Assembly: GCF_003097135.1 (NCBI RefSeq)
Contig: NZ_QEQL01000008.1
Location: 62,001-126,000, forward strand
DNA from: Pseudomonas sp. URIL14HWK12:I12
GTDB lineage: Bacteria; Pseudomonadota; Gammaproteobacteria; Pseudomonadales; Pseudomonadaceae
DNA: 64,000 nucleotides
Direction: 5' to 3'
Position 1 is the first letter of the stretch. Each line of letters opens with the position of its first letter. A program made the position numbers and the translations under genes. Shown here piece by piece: positions 43,621 to 55,102 of the stretch. Under the pieces are notes generated by a model that ran no database searches, was not told the DNA's origin, and saw only the letters and a list, made by a program, of their open reading frames with translations.

Positions 43621-46600
43621 AGGCGTTTCTACAGTTCATGGTGCGCTGGGTCGTTCCAGTGCTGGGTTTGATCGCACTGTCGCTGATCATCTGGTTCATC
43701 GGCCCGGTGTTTGACGCCTTGGTACCGGAAGGCCGCCGCTGGGCACTCATCGTGTTGTTGTTCGCACTGTGGGGCCTGTGGCGGGCCTGGCGCTGGTGGC
43801 AAGCACGCCAGCAGGCGGCCAAAGTCCTCGCCAGCATGGCCCAGGACACCCCGCCCGATGCCGCCAGCGTCGCCACCGAGCAGGAGTTGGCCACGCTGCG
43901 CCAGCGCATGGACGAAGCCGTTGCCCTGCTCAAGAAGGCTCGCCTGGGCGGTGATGAGCGGCGCAGCCTGTACGAATTGCCTTGGTACGTGATCATCGGG
44001 CCGCCTGGCGCCGGCAAGACCACCGCGCTGGTGAATTCGGGGCTGAACTTCCCGCTCGCCGCGCAGATGGGGGCGGGCGCTGTGCGCGGTGTGGGCGGCA
44101 CGCGCCATTGCGACTGGTGGTTCACCGACCAGGCCGTGCTGCTCGATACCGCCGGCCGCTACACCACCCAGGACAGCCACGCTCAGGTCGACAAAGCCGC
44201 CTGGCAGGGCTTTCTCGACCTACTCAAGCAAAACCGCGCACGCCGCCCGATCGACGGCGCCTTCGTCGCCATCAGCCTGGCCGACTTGCTGCTGGGCAGC
44301 GAACAAGAGCGTGCCGCCCACGCGACGGCGATTCGCGCGCGCATCCAGGAGCTGCAAACCCGGTTGGGCGTGCGCTTCCCGGTATACGTGATGCTCACCA
44401 AGCTCGACCTGCTACCCGGTTTCATGGAGTTCTACGACGACCTGGACCGGGAAGCCCGCGCGCAGGTGTGGGGCATGACCTTCCCGCTCGACGACGCCAA
44501 GCAAGAGGGCGGCGTGCTGGGCCTGGTGCCGGCGGAGCTGGACGCCCTGGAGCTGCGCCTGACCGAGCGGCTGGTGGAGCGCCTGCAGCATGAGCGCGAC
44601 CCGGCGCGGCGCGACCTGATCTATGGCTTCCCGCAGCAGTTCGCCGGGCTCAAGGCGTTGCTGGCCGGGTTCCTGGCAGCGGTGTTCCAGCCCAACCCCT
44701 ATGAGCAGCCTGCGTTGCTGCGCGGGGTGTATTTCACCAGCGGCACCCAGGAAGGCAGCCCGATCGACCGCATGATCGGCGCCATGGCCCAGAGCATGAA
44801 CCTGGACCGCCAACACCTGGCGCGGCACAACAGCACTGGCCGCAGTTACTTTCTGCAAAGGCTGTTCAAGGATGTCGCTTTCGCCGAGCGCGGGCTGGTC
44901 GGCAGCGACCCGGCCGTGGAGCGCCGCCGCCGCTGGGTCGCCCGTGGCACGCTGGCGGCCACTGCCGTTCTGGTGCTGGCAGTGTGCGTAGTTTGGGCTT
45001 TGAGTTATCGCGCCAACCGCGACTACATCGACGCCGTCGACCAGCGCGTGACACCCCTGGCCGAGGCGGTACGCCAACTGAGCCCGGCGCAGCGCCAGGT
45101 TCTGGCCACGCTCCCTTTGCTCGACACCGCGCGCCACCTGGCCGGCGACGCCCCGGCCTGGGCTCAGGGTAGCGGCTTGTACCAGGGCGACATGCTGCAA
45201 AGCGAGGCCGCCAGTGTGTACCGCAAGCTGCTGGTGGCAACCTTCGCCCCGCGCCTGGTCACCCGCGTCGAGGAGCAGTTGCACAGTGACGGGCACTCCG
45301 ACTTCCTCTACGAGGGGCTCAAGGCCTACCTGATGCTCGGCGACAGCGAGCATTACGACCCGCAGTTCCTCATGGCCTGGGTTCGCCTCGATTGGGACCG
45401 CAACTTGGGCAGTGCCGTGACCCCGCAGCAACGCGCGGCGCTGGATGAACACCTGCAGGCACTGTTTGCCGAGCAACCGCCGAGCGCTCGGCTGGACCAA
45501 CGGCTGATCGACGATGTGCGCCGGCAACTGTCGCAACTGCCGGTAGCCCAGCGTGTGTACGACCGCATCAAGCGGCAGAAGCTGCCAGCCGATGTGCCGG
45601 GCTTCAGCATCGCCGACGCCGCCGGCCGCGACGCCGCGCTGATCTTCACTCGAAAAAGCGGCAAACCCTTGGCCGAACCGCTGAGTGGCCTGTACACCGC
45701 AAAGGGCTATCACCAGGTGTTTCTACGGGGCAGCCTGAGCCAGGCCACTACCCTTGCCGAGGAGCAGTGGGTGCTGGGGCGCAGCGTCAACGGCGCCGAG
45801 GACGCGCTGAACCTGGCGCAGGACGTGCGCCGCCTGTATTTCGCCGATTACCAGCGCCAGTGGGATGCGCTGCTGGCCGACATCGACTTCGTGCCGGTGA
45901 CCAGCATCGGCCAGGCCGCCGATGTGCTGCGGGTGATCTCCGGGCCTACGTCCCCGGTGAAAAAGCTGCTCGAAGCGGTGGCCGAACAGACCAACCTGCA
46001 AGCCCAGGACCAGGCACTGGTGGCCAAGGTGGCGCCGGCCGATAGCACCGCCGACAAGCTGCGCCAGCGCCTGGGCGCGCTGGTGGGCCAGGAGGCGCCG
46101 GCCACCGCCGAAGCACCGGTGGCCAGCTCAGACCCGGTCACCGCGCATTTTGCCGACCTCAATGCCATGGTTGCCAAAGGTGACGGGCCGGCACCGATCG
46201 ACGCGCTGCTCAGTGACCTGAATGCGCTTTATGTGCAGGTCAGTGGCATGGTTGGCGCAAGCGGCGACGCGCTGCTGGGCGAGGCGAAGAACCAGGCCAG
46301 TGCTGCCGCCGCGCGCGCAACGCTGTCGGCCGAGCGCACCCCGCCGGTGTTGCAGGGCATGGTCAAGTCTGTGGTGGGCAGCACCAACGCCATGGTCATG
46401 GGCGGGGTGCGCAGCCAGCTCAACGCGGCGTGGGCCAGCGATGTGGTGAACGTCTGGCGCCAGTCGCTGGCCGGGCGCTACCCGATGGTCAGCAGTAGCC
46501 CGCGCGATGCCACATTGGATGACTTCGGCCAGTTCTTCGGCGTTGGCGGTGTGCTCGATACCTATTTCCGCCGCTACTTGCAGCCCTACGTAGACACCTC

Positions 46601-47117
46601 CGCCAACCCCTGGCGCTGGCAGCCGGGCGCGGCGCAGAAGCTCGGTATCTCGCCTGGCGCCCTGGCGACGTTCCAGCGCGCGCAGGCGATCCGCGATGCC
46701 TGGTTTCGCAGCGGTGGCACCCAGCCGTCGGTACGCTTCGAGCTCAAGCCGATCGATATGAGCCCCGAGATCAGCCAGTTTCTGCTCGACCTGGACGGCC
46801 AGCAAGTGAGTTATGACCATGGCCCCGCGCGCCCCGTCGCGCTGCAATGGCCCAGCGCAAATGGCGCCGGGCTGGTGCGCCTGGCAGTCACGCCGCCCCC
46901 CACCGGTGGCCGCTCCGGCCTGACCCTGGACGGCCCATGGGCGTGGTTTCGCCTGTTGCAGCAATCGGACCTGGCCAGCAGCGGCTCGCCCGACCGCTTC
47001 ACCCTGCGCCTGAGGGTCGACAACGCCAGCATCGCCTACGAGCTGCGTGCCAGCAGCGCGTTCAACCCCTTCCGTGGCCAGGCGCTGGCCGGGTTCAGCT
47101 TGCCGGAGCGCCTATGA
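43617..47117 (+). CDS. tssM: Type VI secretion membrane protein TssM (IcmF)
   Basis: 1166 residues, normal for TssM. Two helices near the N-terminus, a cytoplasmic NTPase-like domain with Walker A GPPGAGKTT near residue 127 and GGTRHCDWWFTDQAVLLDTAGRY-type Walker B region, a third helix near 445-465, then the long periplasmic domain. The C-terminal GLTLDGPWAWFRLL segment binds TssJ. The intact Walker A suggests nucleotide binding is kept. It overlaps tssL and tagF by 4 bases each. Confidence 0.96.
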   Translation: MKAFLQFMVRWVVPVLGLIALSLIIWFIGPVFDALVPEGRRWALIVLLFALWGLWRAWRWWQARQQAAKVLASMAQDTPPDAASVATEQELATLRQRMDEAVALLKKARLGGDERRSLYELPWYVIIGPPGAGKTTALVNSGLNFPLAAQMGAGAVRGVGGTRHCDWWFTDQAVLLDTAGRYTTQDSHAQVDKAAWQGFLDLLKQNRARRPIDGAFVAISLADLLLGSEQERAAHATAIRARIQELQTRLGVRFPVYVMLTKLDLLPGFMEFYDDLDREARAQVWGMTFPLDDAKQEGGVLGLVPAELDALELRLTERLVERLQHERDPARRDLIYGFPQQFAGLKALLAGFLAAVFQPNPYEQPALLRGVYFTSGTQEGSPIDRMIGAMAQSMNLDRQHLARHNSTGRSYFLQRLFKDVAFAERGLVGSDPAVERRRRWVARGTLAATAVLVLAVCVVWALSYRANRDYIDAVDQRVTPLAEAVRQLSPAQRQVLATLPLLDTARHLAGDAPAWAQGSGLYQGDMLQSEAASVYRKLLVATFAPRLVTRVEEQLHSDGHSDFLYEGLKAYLMLGDSEHYDPQFLMAWVRLDWDRNLGSAVTPQQRAALDEHLQALFAEQPPSARLDQRLIDDVRRQLSQLPVAQRVYDRIKRQKLPADVPGFSIADAAGRDAALIFTRKSGKPLAEPLSGLYTAKGYHQVFLRGSLSQATTLAEEQWVLGRSVNGAEDALNLAQDVRRLYFADYQRQWDALLADIDFVPVTSIGQAADVLRVISGPTSPVKKLLEAVAEQTNLQAQDQALVAKVAPADSTADKLRQRLGALVGQEAPATAEAPVASSDPVTAHFADLNAMVAKGDGPAPIDALLSDLNALYVQVSGMVGASGDALLGEAKNQASAAAARATLSAERTPPVLQGMVKSVVGSTNAMVMGGVRSQLNAAWASDVVNVWRQSLAGRYPMVSSSPRDATLDDFGQFFGVGGVLDTYFRRYLQPYVDTSANPWRWQPGAAQKLGISPGALATFQRAQAIRDAWFRSGGTQPSVRFELKPIDMSPEISQFLLDLDGQQVSYDHGPARPVALQWPSANGAGLVRLAVTPPPTGGRSGLTLDGPWAWFRLLQQSDLASSGSPDRFTLRLRVDNASIAYELRASSAFNPFRGQALAGFSLPERL

Positions 47118-47761
47118 GCTGCACAGGCTTCTACGGCAAGCTCGCCAGCCGCGGCGATTTCATCAGCCGCGGGCTGCCGCCGTCCTTTATCGCTGGCTGG
47201 GACGCCTGGCTGGCTGCAGGTATTGCCCACAGCCAGGCAGCGGTGGGCGAGGGCTGGTTGCCGGCCTATCTGGTCAGCCCGCTGTGGCGCTTTGCGTTGG
47301 CGCCGGGGGTCTGTGGCGAGCAGGCCGTGGCCGGCGTGTTGATGCCCAGTGTCGATCGGGTGGGGCGGTACTTCCCGTTGACCGTCGCCTGCCTGCTGCC
47401 CGCCGACGCCGACCTTGCCAGCCTGCCCGGTGCGCATGAGGCCTGGTTCGCCGGTGCCGAAGCAGTGATGTTGCAAAGCCTGGAAGAAGGCGCTCAGTTC
47501 GAAGCGTTCGAAGCAGGGGTGCAGGCCTTGCCCCCTCTGGAGCTGGCAGCGGTGCAAGCAGGCGAACAGCAAGGCCCCTGGGCGAGCCTGAACAGCCTGG
47601 ACAACAGCGCGGCCCGCCAATGGTTGCAGCACTTGGGCTGCCGGGGCGCGAGCCTCTGGTGGGGCCAGGGCAGCGAGCAGGTGGCGGCCGGCGTGCGCCG
47701 CTGCGAAGGCCTGCCGCCGGCCGCTGCCTTCGTTAGCCTGCTTGGCGCACGGGGGGCATGA
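47114..47761 (+). CDS. tagF: Type VI secretion-associated protein TagF
   Basis: 215 residues. The DUF2094/ImpM fold begins GFYGKLASRGDFISRGLP, with WLPAYLVSPLWRFALAPGVCG and MPSVDRVGRYFPLTV. In P. aeruginosa TagF represses secretion after translation by sequestering the FHA protein. The ATG at 47114 overlaps the tssM stop by 4 bases; a longer open frame starting in tssM is not used. The stop overlaps pppA by 4 bases. It is a stand-alone TagF, not fused to PppA. Confidence 0.92.
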   Translation: MSCTGFYGKLASRGDFISRGLPPSFIAGWDAWLAAGIAHSQAAVGEGWLPAYLVSPLWRFALAPGVCGEQAVAGVLMPSVDRVGRYFPLTVACLLPADADLASLPGAHEAWFAGAEAVMLQSLEEGAQFEAFEAGVQALPPLELAAVQAGEQQGPWASLNSLDNSAARQWLQHLGCRGASLWWGQGSEQVAAGVRRCEGLPPAAAFVSLLGARGA

Positions 47762-48483
47762 GCGTGGCCTTGGTATTCACATCGGCCAGCTACAGCCATG
47801 TCGGCATGGTTCGCCAGGTCAACGAAGACGCCTGCCTGGACTTGCCGGCAGCGGGGCTGTGGGTAGTGGCCGACGGGATGGGCGGCCATGCGGCGGGCGA
47901 CTACGTCAGTAACCTGATCGTCGACCGCCTGCGCGGGCTCGAAAGCGCGCTGTCGCTGCCGGTATTCACCAGCCTGGTGTGCGCCGAGCTCGACCGCGTC
48001 AACACGCAGGTATGCCAGCAGAGCCAGGGCGTCGCTGGCCAGCGCATGGGCAGCACGGTGGTGGTGCTTGCCATGCGCGAGGGCCACGGTTTTTGCCTGT
48101 GGGCTGGCGACAGCCGCTTGTATCGCCTGCGTGACGGCGTGCTGCAGAGCTTGTCCAAGGACCACAGCTATGTGCAGGGCCTGGTGGACAGCGGCCTGCT
48201 CAGTGAAACCGACGCACGCCTGCACCCGCGCTCGAACATCGTCACCCGAGCCGTGGGCGTGGCCGAAGACCTGGAGCTGGAGAGCGCCAGTTTCGAGGTG
48301 CGCGAGGGTGATACCTACCTGCTGTGCAGCGACGGCCTGAACAAGACTGCCGACGATGCCGAGATCCGCGGCGTGCTTGCCCACGCCGACCCCTATACCG
48401 TGGTGCGCAGCCTGGTCCATCTGGGCCTTACCCGGGGCGCGCCCGACAATATCACTGCAGTGGTCGTGAAGGTCAGCCGATGA
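47758..48483 (+). CDS. pppA: PP2C-type serine/threonine phosphatase PppA
   Basis: 241 residues with all PP2C metal-binding motifs in order: VNEDACL, VVADGMGGH, GSTVVVLA with WAGDSRLYRLRDG, LCSDGLNK and the final APDNITAVVV. It would dephosphorylate the FHA protein and switch the secretion system off, opposing PpkA. It overlaps tagF and ppkA by 4 bases each. Confidence 0.94.
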   Translation: MSVALVFTSASYSHVGMVRQVNEDACLDLPAAGLWVVADGMGGHAAGDYVSNLIVDRLRGLESALSLPVFTSLVCAELDRVNTQVCQQSQGVAGQRMGSTVVVLAMREGHGFCLWAGDSRLYRLRDGVLQSLSKDHSYVQGLVDSGLLSETDARLHPRSNIVTRAVGVAEDLELESASFEVREGDTYLLCSDGLNKTADDAEIRGVLAHADPYTVVRSLVHLGLTRGAPDNITAVVVKVSR

Positions 48484-51451
48484 ATTCCCCTTTGAACGTG
48501 CAGATTCCCGGCTACAGCATCGACGGCGAGATCGGCGAAGGTGCCATGGCCAGCGTTTACCTGGCCACCCAGGTATCGCTGGAGCGCAAGGTCGCGTTGA
48601 AGGTGATGAGCCAGGCGCTGGCGGCCGACCCGGTGTTCTGCGAGCGCTTTCTGCGTGAGGGGCGCACTTTGGCGCGGCTGTCGCATCCCAGCACGGTGAC
48701 CATTCACGACATTGGCAATGTGGGCGAGCTGTACTACATGGCCATGGAGTACCTGCCCAACGGCACCTTGCGCGAGCGCCTGGCCGAAGGCATCACGCCC
48801 CAGCAGGGCCTGGAGTGGCTTAGGCAGATCGCCAGTGCGCTGGGCTATGCGCATCGCCAGGGCCTGGTGCACCGCGATGTCAAACCCGCCAACATCCTGT
48901 TCCGCGCCGACGGCACTGCCGTGCTCTCGGACTTCGGCATCGCCAAGTCGCTCGATGACCGCACCCAGTTCACCCAGGCCGGTTTCGCGGTGGGCACCCC
49001 CAGCTACATGAGCCCGGAGCAGGCCCGCGGCCAGGAAGTCGACGGCCGCGCCGACCTCTATGCTCTGGGCGTGGTGTTGTATGAAATCCTGGTGGGAGAG
49101 CTGCCTTACCGCGGCACCGACGCACTTTCGACGGCACTGGCGCACCTGACCGAGCCGTTGCCGGCGCTGCCGCCGGTACACGGGCGTTACCAGCCAATCC
49201 TGAGCCGGCTGCTGGCCAAAGCGCCAGACGAGCGATTCAACAGCGCCGAGGAGCTGGTGGCCGCGCTGGATGCCTTGCCGGCCGACGACGAGATCACCCT
49301 GATTCGCCCTGTGCCGGTGGTCTCGCCGGCCAGCCCGCAGAGCCTGGCGGGCATGACGCCTGTCAGTGTCGACATTCCCCAGGCGCAGGCTGTGCCACCG
49401 GCCGCTACCAGCACGGCTGCCACGCGCCCGGCAGCCGCCGGCAAGCGCGGCCGGGGCCCGTTGCTGGCGGTGAGCGCACTGGCGCTGGCGGTCGCGCTGG
49501 CCGCAGGGGGCTGGTGGCTGTTCAAGCCCGCTGGCCAGGTACCGGCCGAGGCAGGCAAAACCTCACCGAGCGCGCCGGTGGTTGCCCAGGCCGCCGAGCA
49601 GCCTGCTGTGGCCAACGGCAACCATCCGTTGCTGATGCCCGGCAAGAAGACGCTCTACCAGCGTGTACTCAGCCAACCCGGCGCGACCTTGCGCGAGCAG
49701 CCGGGTGGCAACGGCGGTGCTGCGATCCCGACTTTCTCGGTGCTCTACGTATACCAGCGGCAAGACCACGACGGCCAACCCTGGCTGCAGGTCGGGGCCG
49801 CCAGCGATGGCCAGCCAGAAGGCTGGGTGCCGGCCAGCCAGGCCACCGACTGGAAACAGAGCCTGGTGCTCAAGTTCACCGAGCGGTCCGGCCGTGACCC
49901 GGTAATGTTCCTGCGCGACCCGAAAACCGTGGAGCGTTTGCTCGCCAACCCTGCCAGCGCCCGAAAGGCGCTCGCCCAGGCTCAGGCCAACCCCTCCGAC
50001 GACAGCCAGGTGCTCGCACTGGAGCCCAAGGCCAGCGCGGTGCCGCAGGATCGCTTCTACCTGCTGCCAATTTTCGATGCCAAGGAAAGCTTCGACCAGA
50101 ACGGTGTGCCGGTGCAGTTGCTCAACATCGCCTCCATCGACCCCGGCCAGGCGGCGGCCGCCAGTGCCAGCGCTGCCGCGCAGAGCTTCCGCACCGGGGT
50201 GGTGCTGGTGGTAGACACCTCCATGTCGATGCAGCCGTATATCGACCAGGTCAACGAGGTGGTAGGCAACATCCAGCAACGCATGGCAGAGCGCGGCGAG
50301 TTGGGCAGCGTCGATTTCGGCATGGTGGGTTTTCGCAACAGTGTGAAAAAGACCCCGGGCCTGGAATACCTGGCCAAAACACTGATCCCGCTGGGTAAAG
50401 GCGGGGGGCCGCAGGCGTTCCTGGCCGAGGCGCGCAAAGTCAAAGCCACCACGGTCAACAGCGCTTCGTTCGATGAAGACGCCTTCGCCGGCGTGATGCA
50501 GGCGGTCGATGGCATGGACTGGTCCCCGTACGGCGCGCGTGTGATCCTGCTGGTCACCGATGCCGGAGCCTTGCGCAAGAACAACCCGCTCAGCTCCACT
50601 GGCATGAACGAGGCCGAAGTGCGCCAGGCGGCTGCCGGCAAGCAGATCAAGATATTCGCGCTGCACCTGCAGACGCCGGCCGGTGCACGCGACCACGGTT
50701 TCGCCGAGCAGCAGTACCGCACGTTGACCGCTGATGCCAACCCGCGCATCGGGGACCTGTACGTGCCGGTACCCGGCGGTGATGTGGCCCGCTTCGGCGA
50801 ACGGGTGGGCGAGATCGGCTCGGTGTTCGCCGACCTGGCTCACCAGTTGCGCCAAGGCCAGGCGTTGCCGTCTCCGCAACTGGCGGGGGCGCCTAGCCTG
50901 GCGGACAAATCCGCCGCCGTCGGCTACGCCATGCACATGGATTTCCTCGGCCGCCACGACAACAACCAAGCACCGGCGCTGGTCAGTGCCTGGACCGCTG
51001 ACCGCGACCTGGCCAACCCGGCCTTGCCCGCGTTTCAGGTGTGCGTGCTGCTGAGCAAGCTGCAACTCAACGAACTGCAGCAGTCGCTCAAGTTGATCGT
51101 CGACGCCGCGCGCGCCACCAAAACCTCGCCCAAAGACTTCTTCCAGCAGATCGCCAGTGCCAGCGCCTACATGAGCCGCGACCCCAGCGCCTTGCGCCAG
51201 GGCGGCAACCTGGCCGCCAGTGGTGTGCTGGGCGAATACCTGCAAGGCTTGCCGTACCGCAGCAAGGTGTTGGGCATGACGCAAGACCTGTGGCTGTCGC
51301 TCAGCGTGGCCGAGCAGGAAGACTTCATCGACGAGCTGGAGTCGAAGATTCGCCTGTACGAAACCTTCCACAATGACGTGGCCAACTGGGTGCGCTTCGG
51401 CAATGCCGAACCGGGCGACGCCTTGTACCGCGTGCCGCTGTCGACGCTGCC

Positions 51452-51455
<4 letters not shown>
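48480..51455 (+). CDS. ppkA: Membrane serine/threonine kinase PpkA
   Basis: 991 residues. Cytoplasmic Hanks-type kinase: Gly loop IGEGAMASVY (18-27), Lys41 in VALK, HRD near 131 (HRDVKPANIL), DFGIAKS near 150. A membrane helix lies at about 325-345. The periplasmic part has an SH3-like segment (about 380-460) and a von Willebrand A domain from about 570 with MIDAS-type DTSMS. It would phosphorylate the FHA protein to activate assembly when TagQRST senses envelope damage. The ATG overlaps the pppA stop; the frame open back to 48324 lies within pppA. Confidence 0.94.
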
Positions 51456-52161
<706 letters not shown>

Positions 52162-52165
<4 letters not shown>

Positions 52166-53370
52166 TTCGCACCTCACTGATCGGCCGCCTGGCCTGGCAG
52201 GACTATCGCGACGAATGGCGGCTCTCCGCCTGCGCCGTGCTGGCGCTGGTCGCGGTGCTGGCCCCACTGCTGGTGATGTTCGGGCTCAAGGCCGGTTTGG
52301 TCGGCAACCTCACCACTCGACTGGAGCGCAGCCCCCAGGTACGGGAAATCGTGCCGCTGGCCGGTGCCCGCTTGAGCGGTGAGCAGCTCGACCGGCTGGC
52401 CATGCGCACCGACGTTGCTTTTGCGGTGCCACGGACCCGGCAGATCGCCGCCACGCTGGACGTGCGCAAGGCCGATAGCCAGGGGCTGCTGAGCACCGCC
52501 GAAATGATTCCCACCGCCCCAGGCGACCCGTTGCTGGGCCAGGCGGCGGCGCCTGCCGGCTTAGGTACCGTGGTGCTGAGCCATACCTTGGCAAGCAAGC
52601 TGGACGCGCAAGTCGGTGACCACCTCGAAGCCTCCATCGGCCGGCAGGTGGCCGGCCAACCCCAGGCTCGGCAGCTATCACTGCAAGTGAGCGCGGTATT
52701 GCCTATCGAGGCGTTCGCCCGCGACGGCGTGTTTGCCTCGTTGAGCCTGCTGGAGGCCGCCGAGGACTACCGCGACGGCCGCGCTGTGCCGTCGCTGGGC
52801 TGGCCGGGCACGGAGCCCACCAATCCCGCCATGCGGGTCTATCCGGCGTTCAGGCTGTATGCGCGGGGGCTGGATGATGTCGAGCCGCTGCGCCAGTGGT
52901 TCGCTGGCCAGGGCATCACCGTCGCCACTCAGGCCGAAGCCATCGCCCAGGTGCGCTCGCTGAGCCATAACCTGTCAGTGGTGTTCTGGATCATCGCTTC
53001 GCTGGCCTTGGGGGGCGCCTTCGCCGCTATCGCGGCAGGCACCCTGGCGGCGGTGGAGCGCAAGCGCAAGCCACTGGCAGTGTTGCGGCTGATGGGGTTC
53101 CCGGTTGCCGCCTTGCTGCTGTTCGTCCAGTTCCAGGCGCTGTACAGCGCGGCGCTGGCCAGTGTGATCAGCGGCGCGCTGTACCTGCTGGCCTCTCGCT
53201 GGCTGAACGAGCTGTTCGCTGGCGAGGGAGGCGAAACCGCCTGTTACCTAGCTGACGGCCACTACCTGCTGGCGTGCCTGGCTACCCTGTTTCTCAGCGG
53301 CCTGGCGGCCACCGCCGGCGGCTGGCACACCACCCGAATCGAGCCTGCGGAGGGCATTCGCGATGTCTAG
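52162..53370 (+). CDS. tagS: ABC transporter permease TagS
   Basis: 402 residues with the FtsX/MacB-type plan: one N-terminal helix (about 20-45), a periplasmic domain of about 230 residues, then three helices near 270-395, including ASLALGGAFAAIAAGTLAAV and the conserved RKRKPLAVLRLMGFP. Partner of TagT in the inner membrane. The stop overlaps tagR by 8 bases. Confidence 0.87.
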
Positions 53371-55102
53371 AACCTTGATCGCGCTGATGCTGGCGCTGTG
53401 TTCGCTGGGCGCTGGGGCGGATGAGGCCGAAAATACACCGGACAACCCCAAGCCGCTGGCCGGAGACTTGAGCCTGCCCCTGCCATGCGGTGGCGAAATG
53501 GTGTTCCGCTACGTGTATGTGCTGGCCCAGGGCGCGCTGGACGATCGCGAGATCAGCCTGGGCTACCCGTTCAGCGAGGGGGAGCCGGGTTACCAGCAGT
53601 CGTTCATGTCCGGCTACCGGCGAGATTACATTAGCGGGCCATTCGCCCTGGGCGACCTGCCAGCCGGTTGGCGCAAGGCCGTTACCCCGCTGTTGCCCAA
53701 GCCTGAAGCGGGCTCGCCGCTCAAGCCAATGATGTATTTCATGGGCAAATACGAGGTCACCCGCCGCCAGTACCAGCAGGTGATGGCCCAGGCTCAAGCG
53801 CTGGCCAATGGCGGTGAGCCGCCGGCGTGCGAAGCCGAGGAGGGCATGGCTGCGCGCCTGCCGGAGGTGAACCTCTCGCACTTCGACGCCGAGCGCTTCG
53901 CCGCGGTCTACAGTGCCTGGCTCAACCGCTACCACAAGGACCTGCTGCCGGTCAGCGGCCGTGACGGCAAGAGCGACGACGGCGGCCTGGGCTTTGTGCG
54001 GTTGCCCACGGAGGTGGAGTGGGAATACGCCGCCCGGGGCGGCCAGGCGGTCAGCCGGCAGGACCTGGAAGCGCGGCTGTTCCCTCGGCGCCAGCCGGGC
54101 AGCGACCAGGATGGGCCGCTGGCCGACTACGCGGTGTTCAACCAGGTAGCCGGCGGCACTGGGCAAGGTGCGCGGTTGCTACCGGTGGGCACCAAGCTGC
54201 CCAACCCGCTGGGGCTGTTCGATGTGATCGGCAATGCCGCCGAGATGGTTCAGGAGCCCTTCCAGCTGGTGCGCGCCGGGCGCCGCCAGGGTGCCTACGG
54301 CGGCTTTGTGGTCAAGGGCGGCAACTACCTGGAAGGCGAGCTCACGCTGTTCACCGGCATGCGCCGGGAGTACCCGCTGTTCGGCGCCGATGGTAGCGAG
54401 CAGAAGAACGAAACCACTGGCTTTCGTGTAGCCATTGGCGCGCTCTCGGCGCCGCGTTCTCGTTACAAGGAGCTGTTCGACCAGTGGAAGAAGGACGGCC
54501 GCCTGGCCAACCTCACCGATGCCATCGACAACACCCAAGACCCAACCCAGCGCCTGGACGGCATCATCGCCGCCGCCAGCGCCGACCCCAAGCTGCAGGC
54601 CGAGTTGGGCCAGGTGAACGAGGAGCTCAAGCGCAACGTGGCGCTGATCGCACAGCAGCGTGAAGAGGCCGCCGGCAACCTGATCCAGTCGGCTGCGCTG
54701 GTGGCCGAAACCATCAATAACTACAACATCCGCCTGACCAACCTGGCTCAGGGGCGCGACAAGGCCAAGGCCGCAGGCAACCAGGCCGCGGCCCAGGTGT
54801 TCGATGCGGCCATCGGCAATGGCCGCAACGCCCTGGATGGCGCCGTGGCGATCTACATCGACAACCTCGCCAGCGGCGCCCGCTACACCGATGCGGTGAT
54901 CCAGGCACAGTTCCAGCGCGTCAGGCAGGAGCTCGAACGCAAGCCGGTGCTGGGCGACAGCCTGGTCGCTCGCGCGACGCTATTCGTTCGCCATGTCGGC
55001 GAATACCGCAAGAACCAGCGGGCCGATGCGCCTGCGATCCTCAAGCAGCTGCTTGCCACAAGCGGCCGCCCTACCAGTCACTCCACCGAAGGAAACCCAT
55101 GA
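53363..55102 (+). CDS. tagR: Type VI regulatory protein TagR (SUMF1/FGE-sulfatase domain)
   Basis: 579 residues. A signal peptide of about 19 (ending GAGA) sends it to the periplasm. The formylglycine-generating-enzyme-like domain shows YFMGKYEVTRRQYQQVM, RLPTEVEWEYAARGG, GLFDVIGNAAEMVQEP and VKGGNY. The last 200 residues form a helical, Gln/Ala-rich region. In P. aeruginosa TagR promotes PpkA activation. It overlaps tagS by 8 bases and tagQ by 4. Confidence 0.9.
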   Translation: MSRTLIALMLALCSLGAGADEAENTPDNPKPLAGDLSLPLPCGGEMVFRYVYVLAQGALDDREISLGYPFSEGEPGYQQSFMSGYRRDYISGPFALGDLPAGWRKAVTPLLPKPEAGSPLKPMMYFMGKYEVTRRQYQQVMAQAQALANGGEPPACEAEEGMAARLPEVNLSHFDAERFAAVYSAWLNRYHKDLLPVSGRDGKSDDGGLGFVRLPTEVEWEYAARGGQAVSRQDLEARLFPRRQPGSDQDGPLADYAVFNQVAGGTGQGARLLPVGTKLPNPLGLFDVIGNAAEMVQEPFQLVRAGRRQGAYGGFVVKGGNYLEGELTLFTGMRREYPLFGADGSEQKNETTGFRVAIGALSAPRSRYKELFDQWKKDGRLANLTDAIDNTQDPTQRLDGIIAAASADPKLQAELGQVNEELKRNVALIAQQREEAAGNLIQSAALVAETINNYNIRLTNLAQGRDKAKAAGNQAAAQVFDAAIGNGRNALDGAVAIYIDNLASGARYTDAVIQAQFQRVRQELERKPVLGDSLVARATLFVRHVGEYRKNQRADAPAILKQLLATSGRPTSHSTEGNP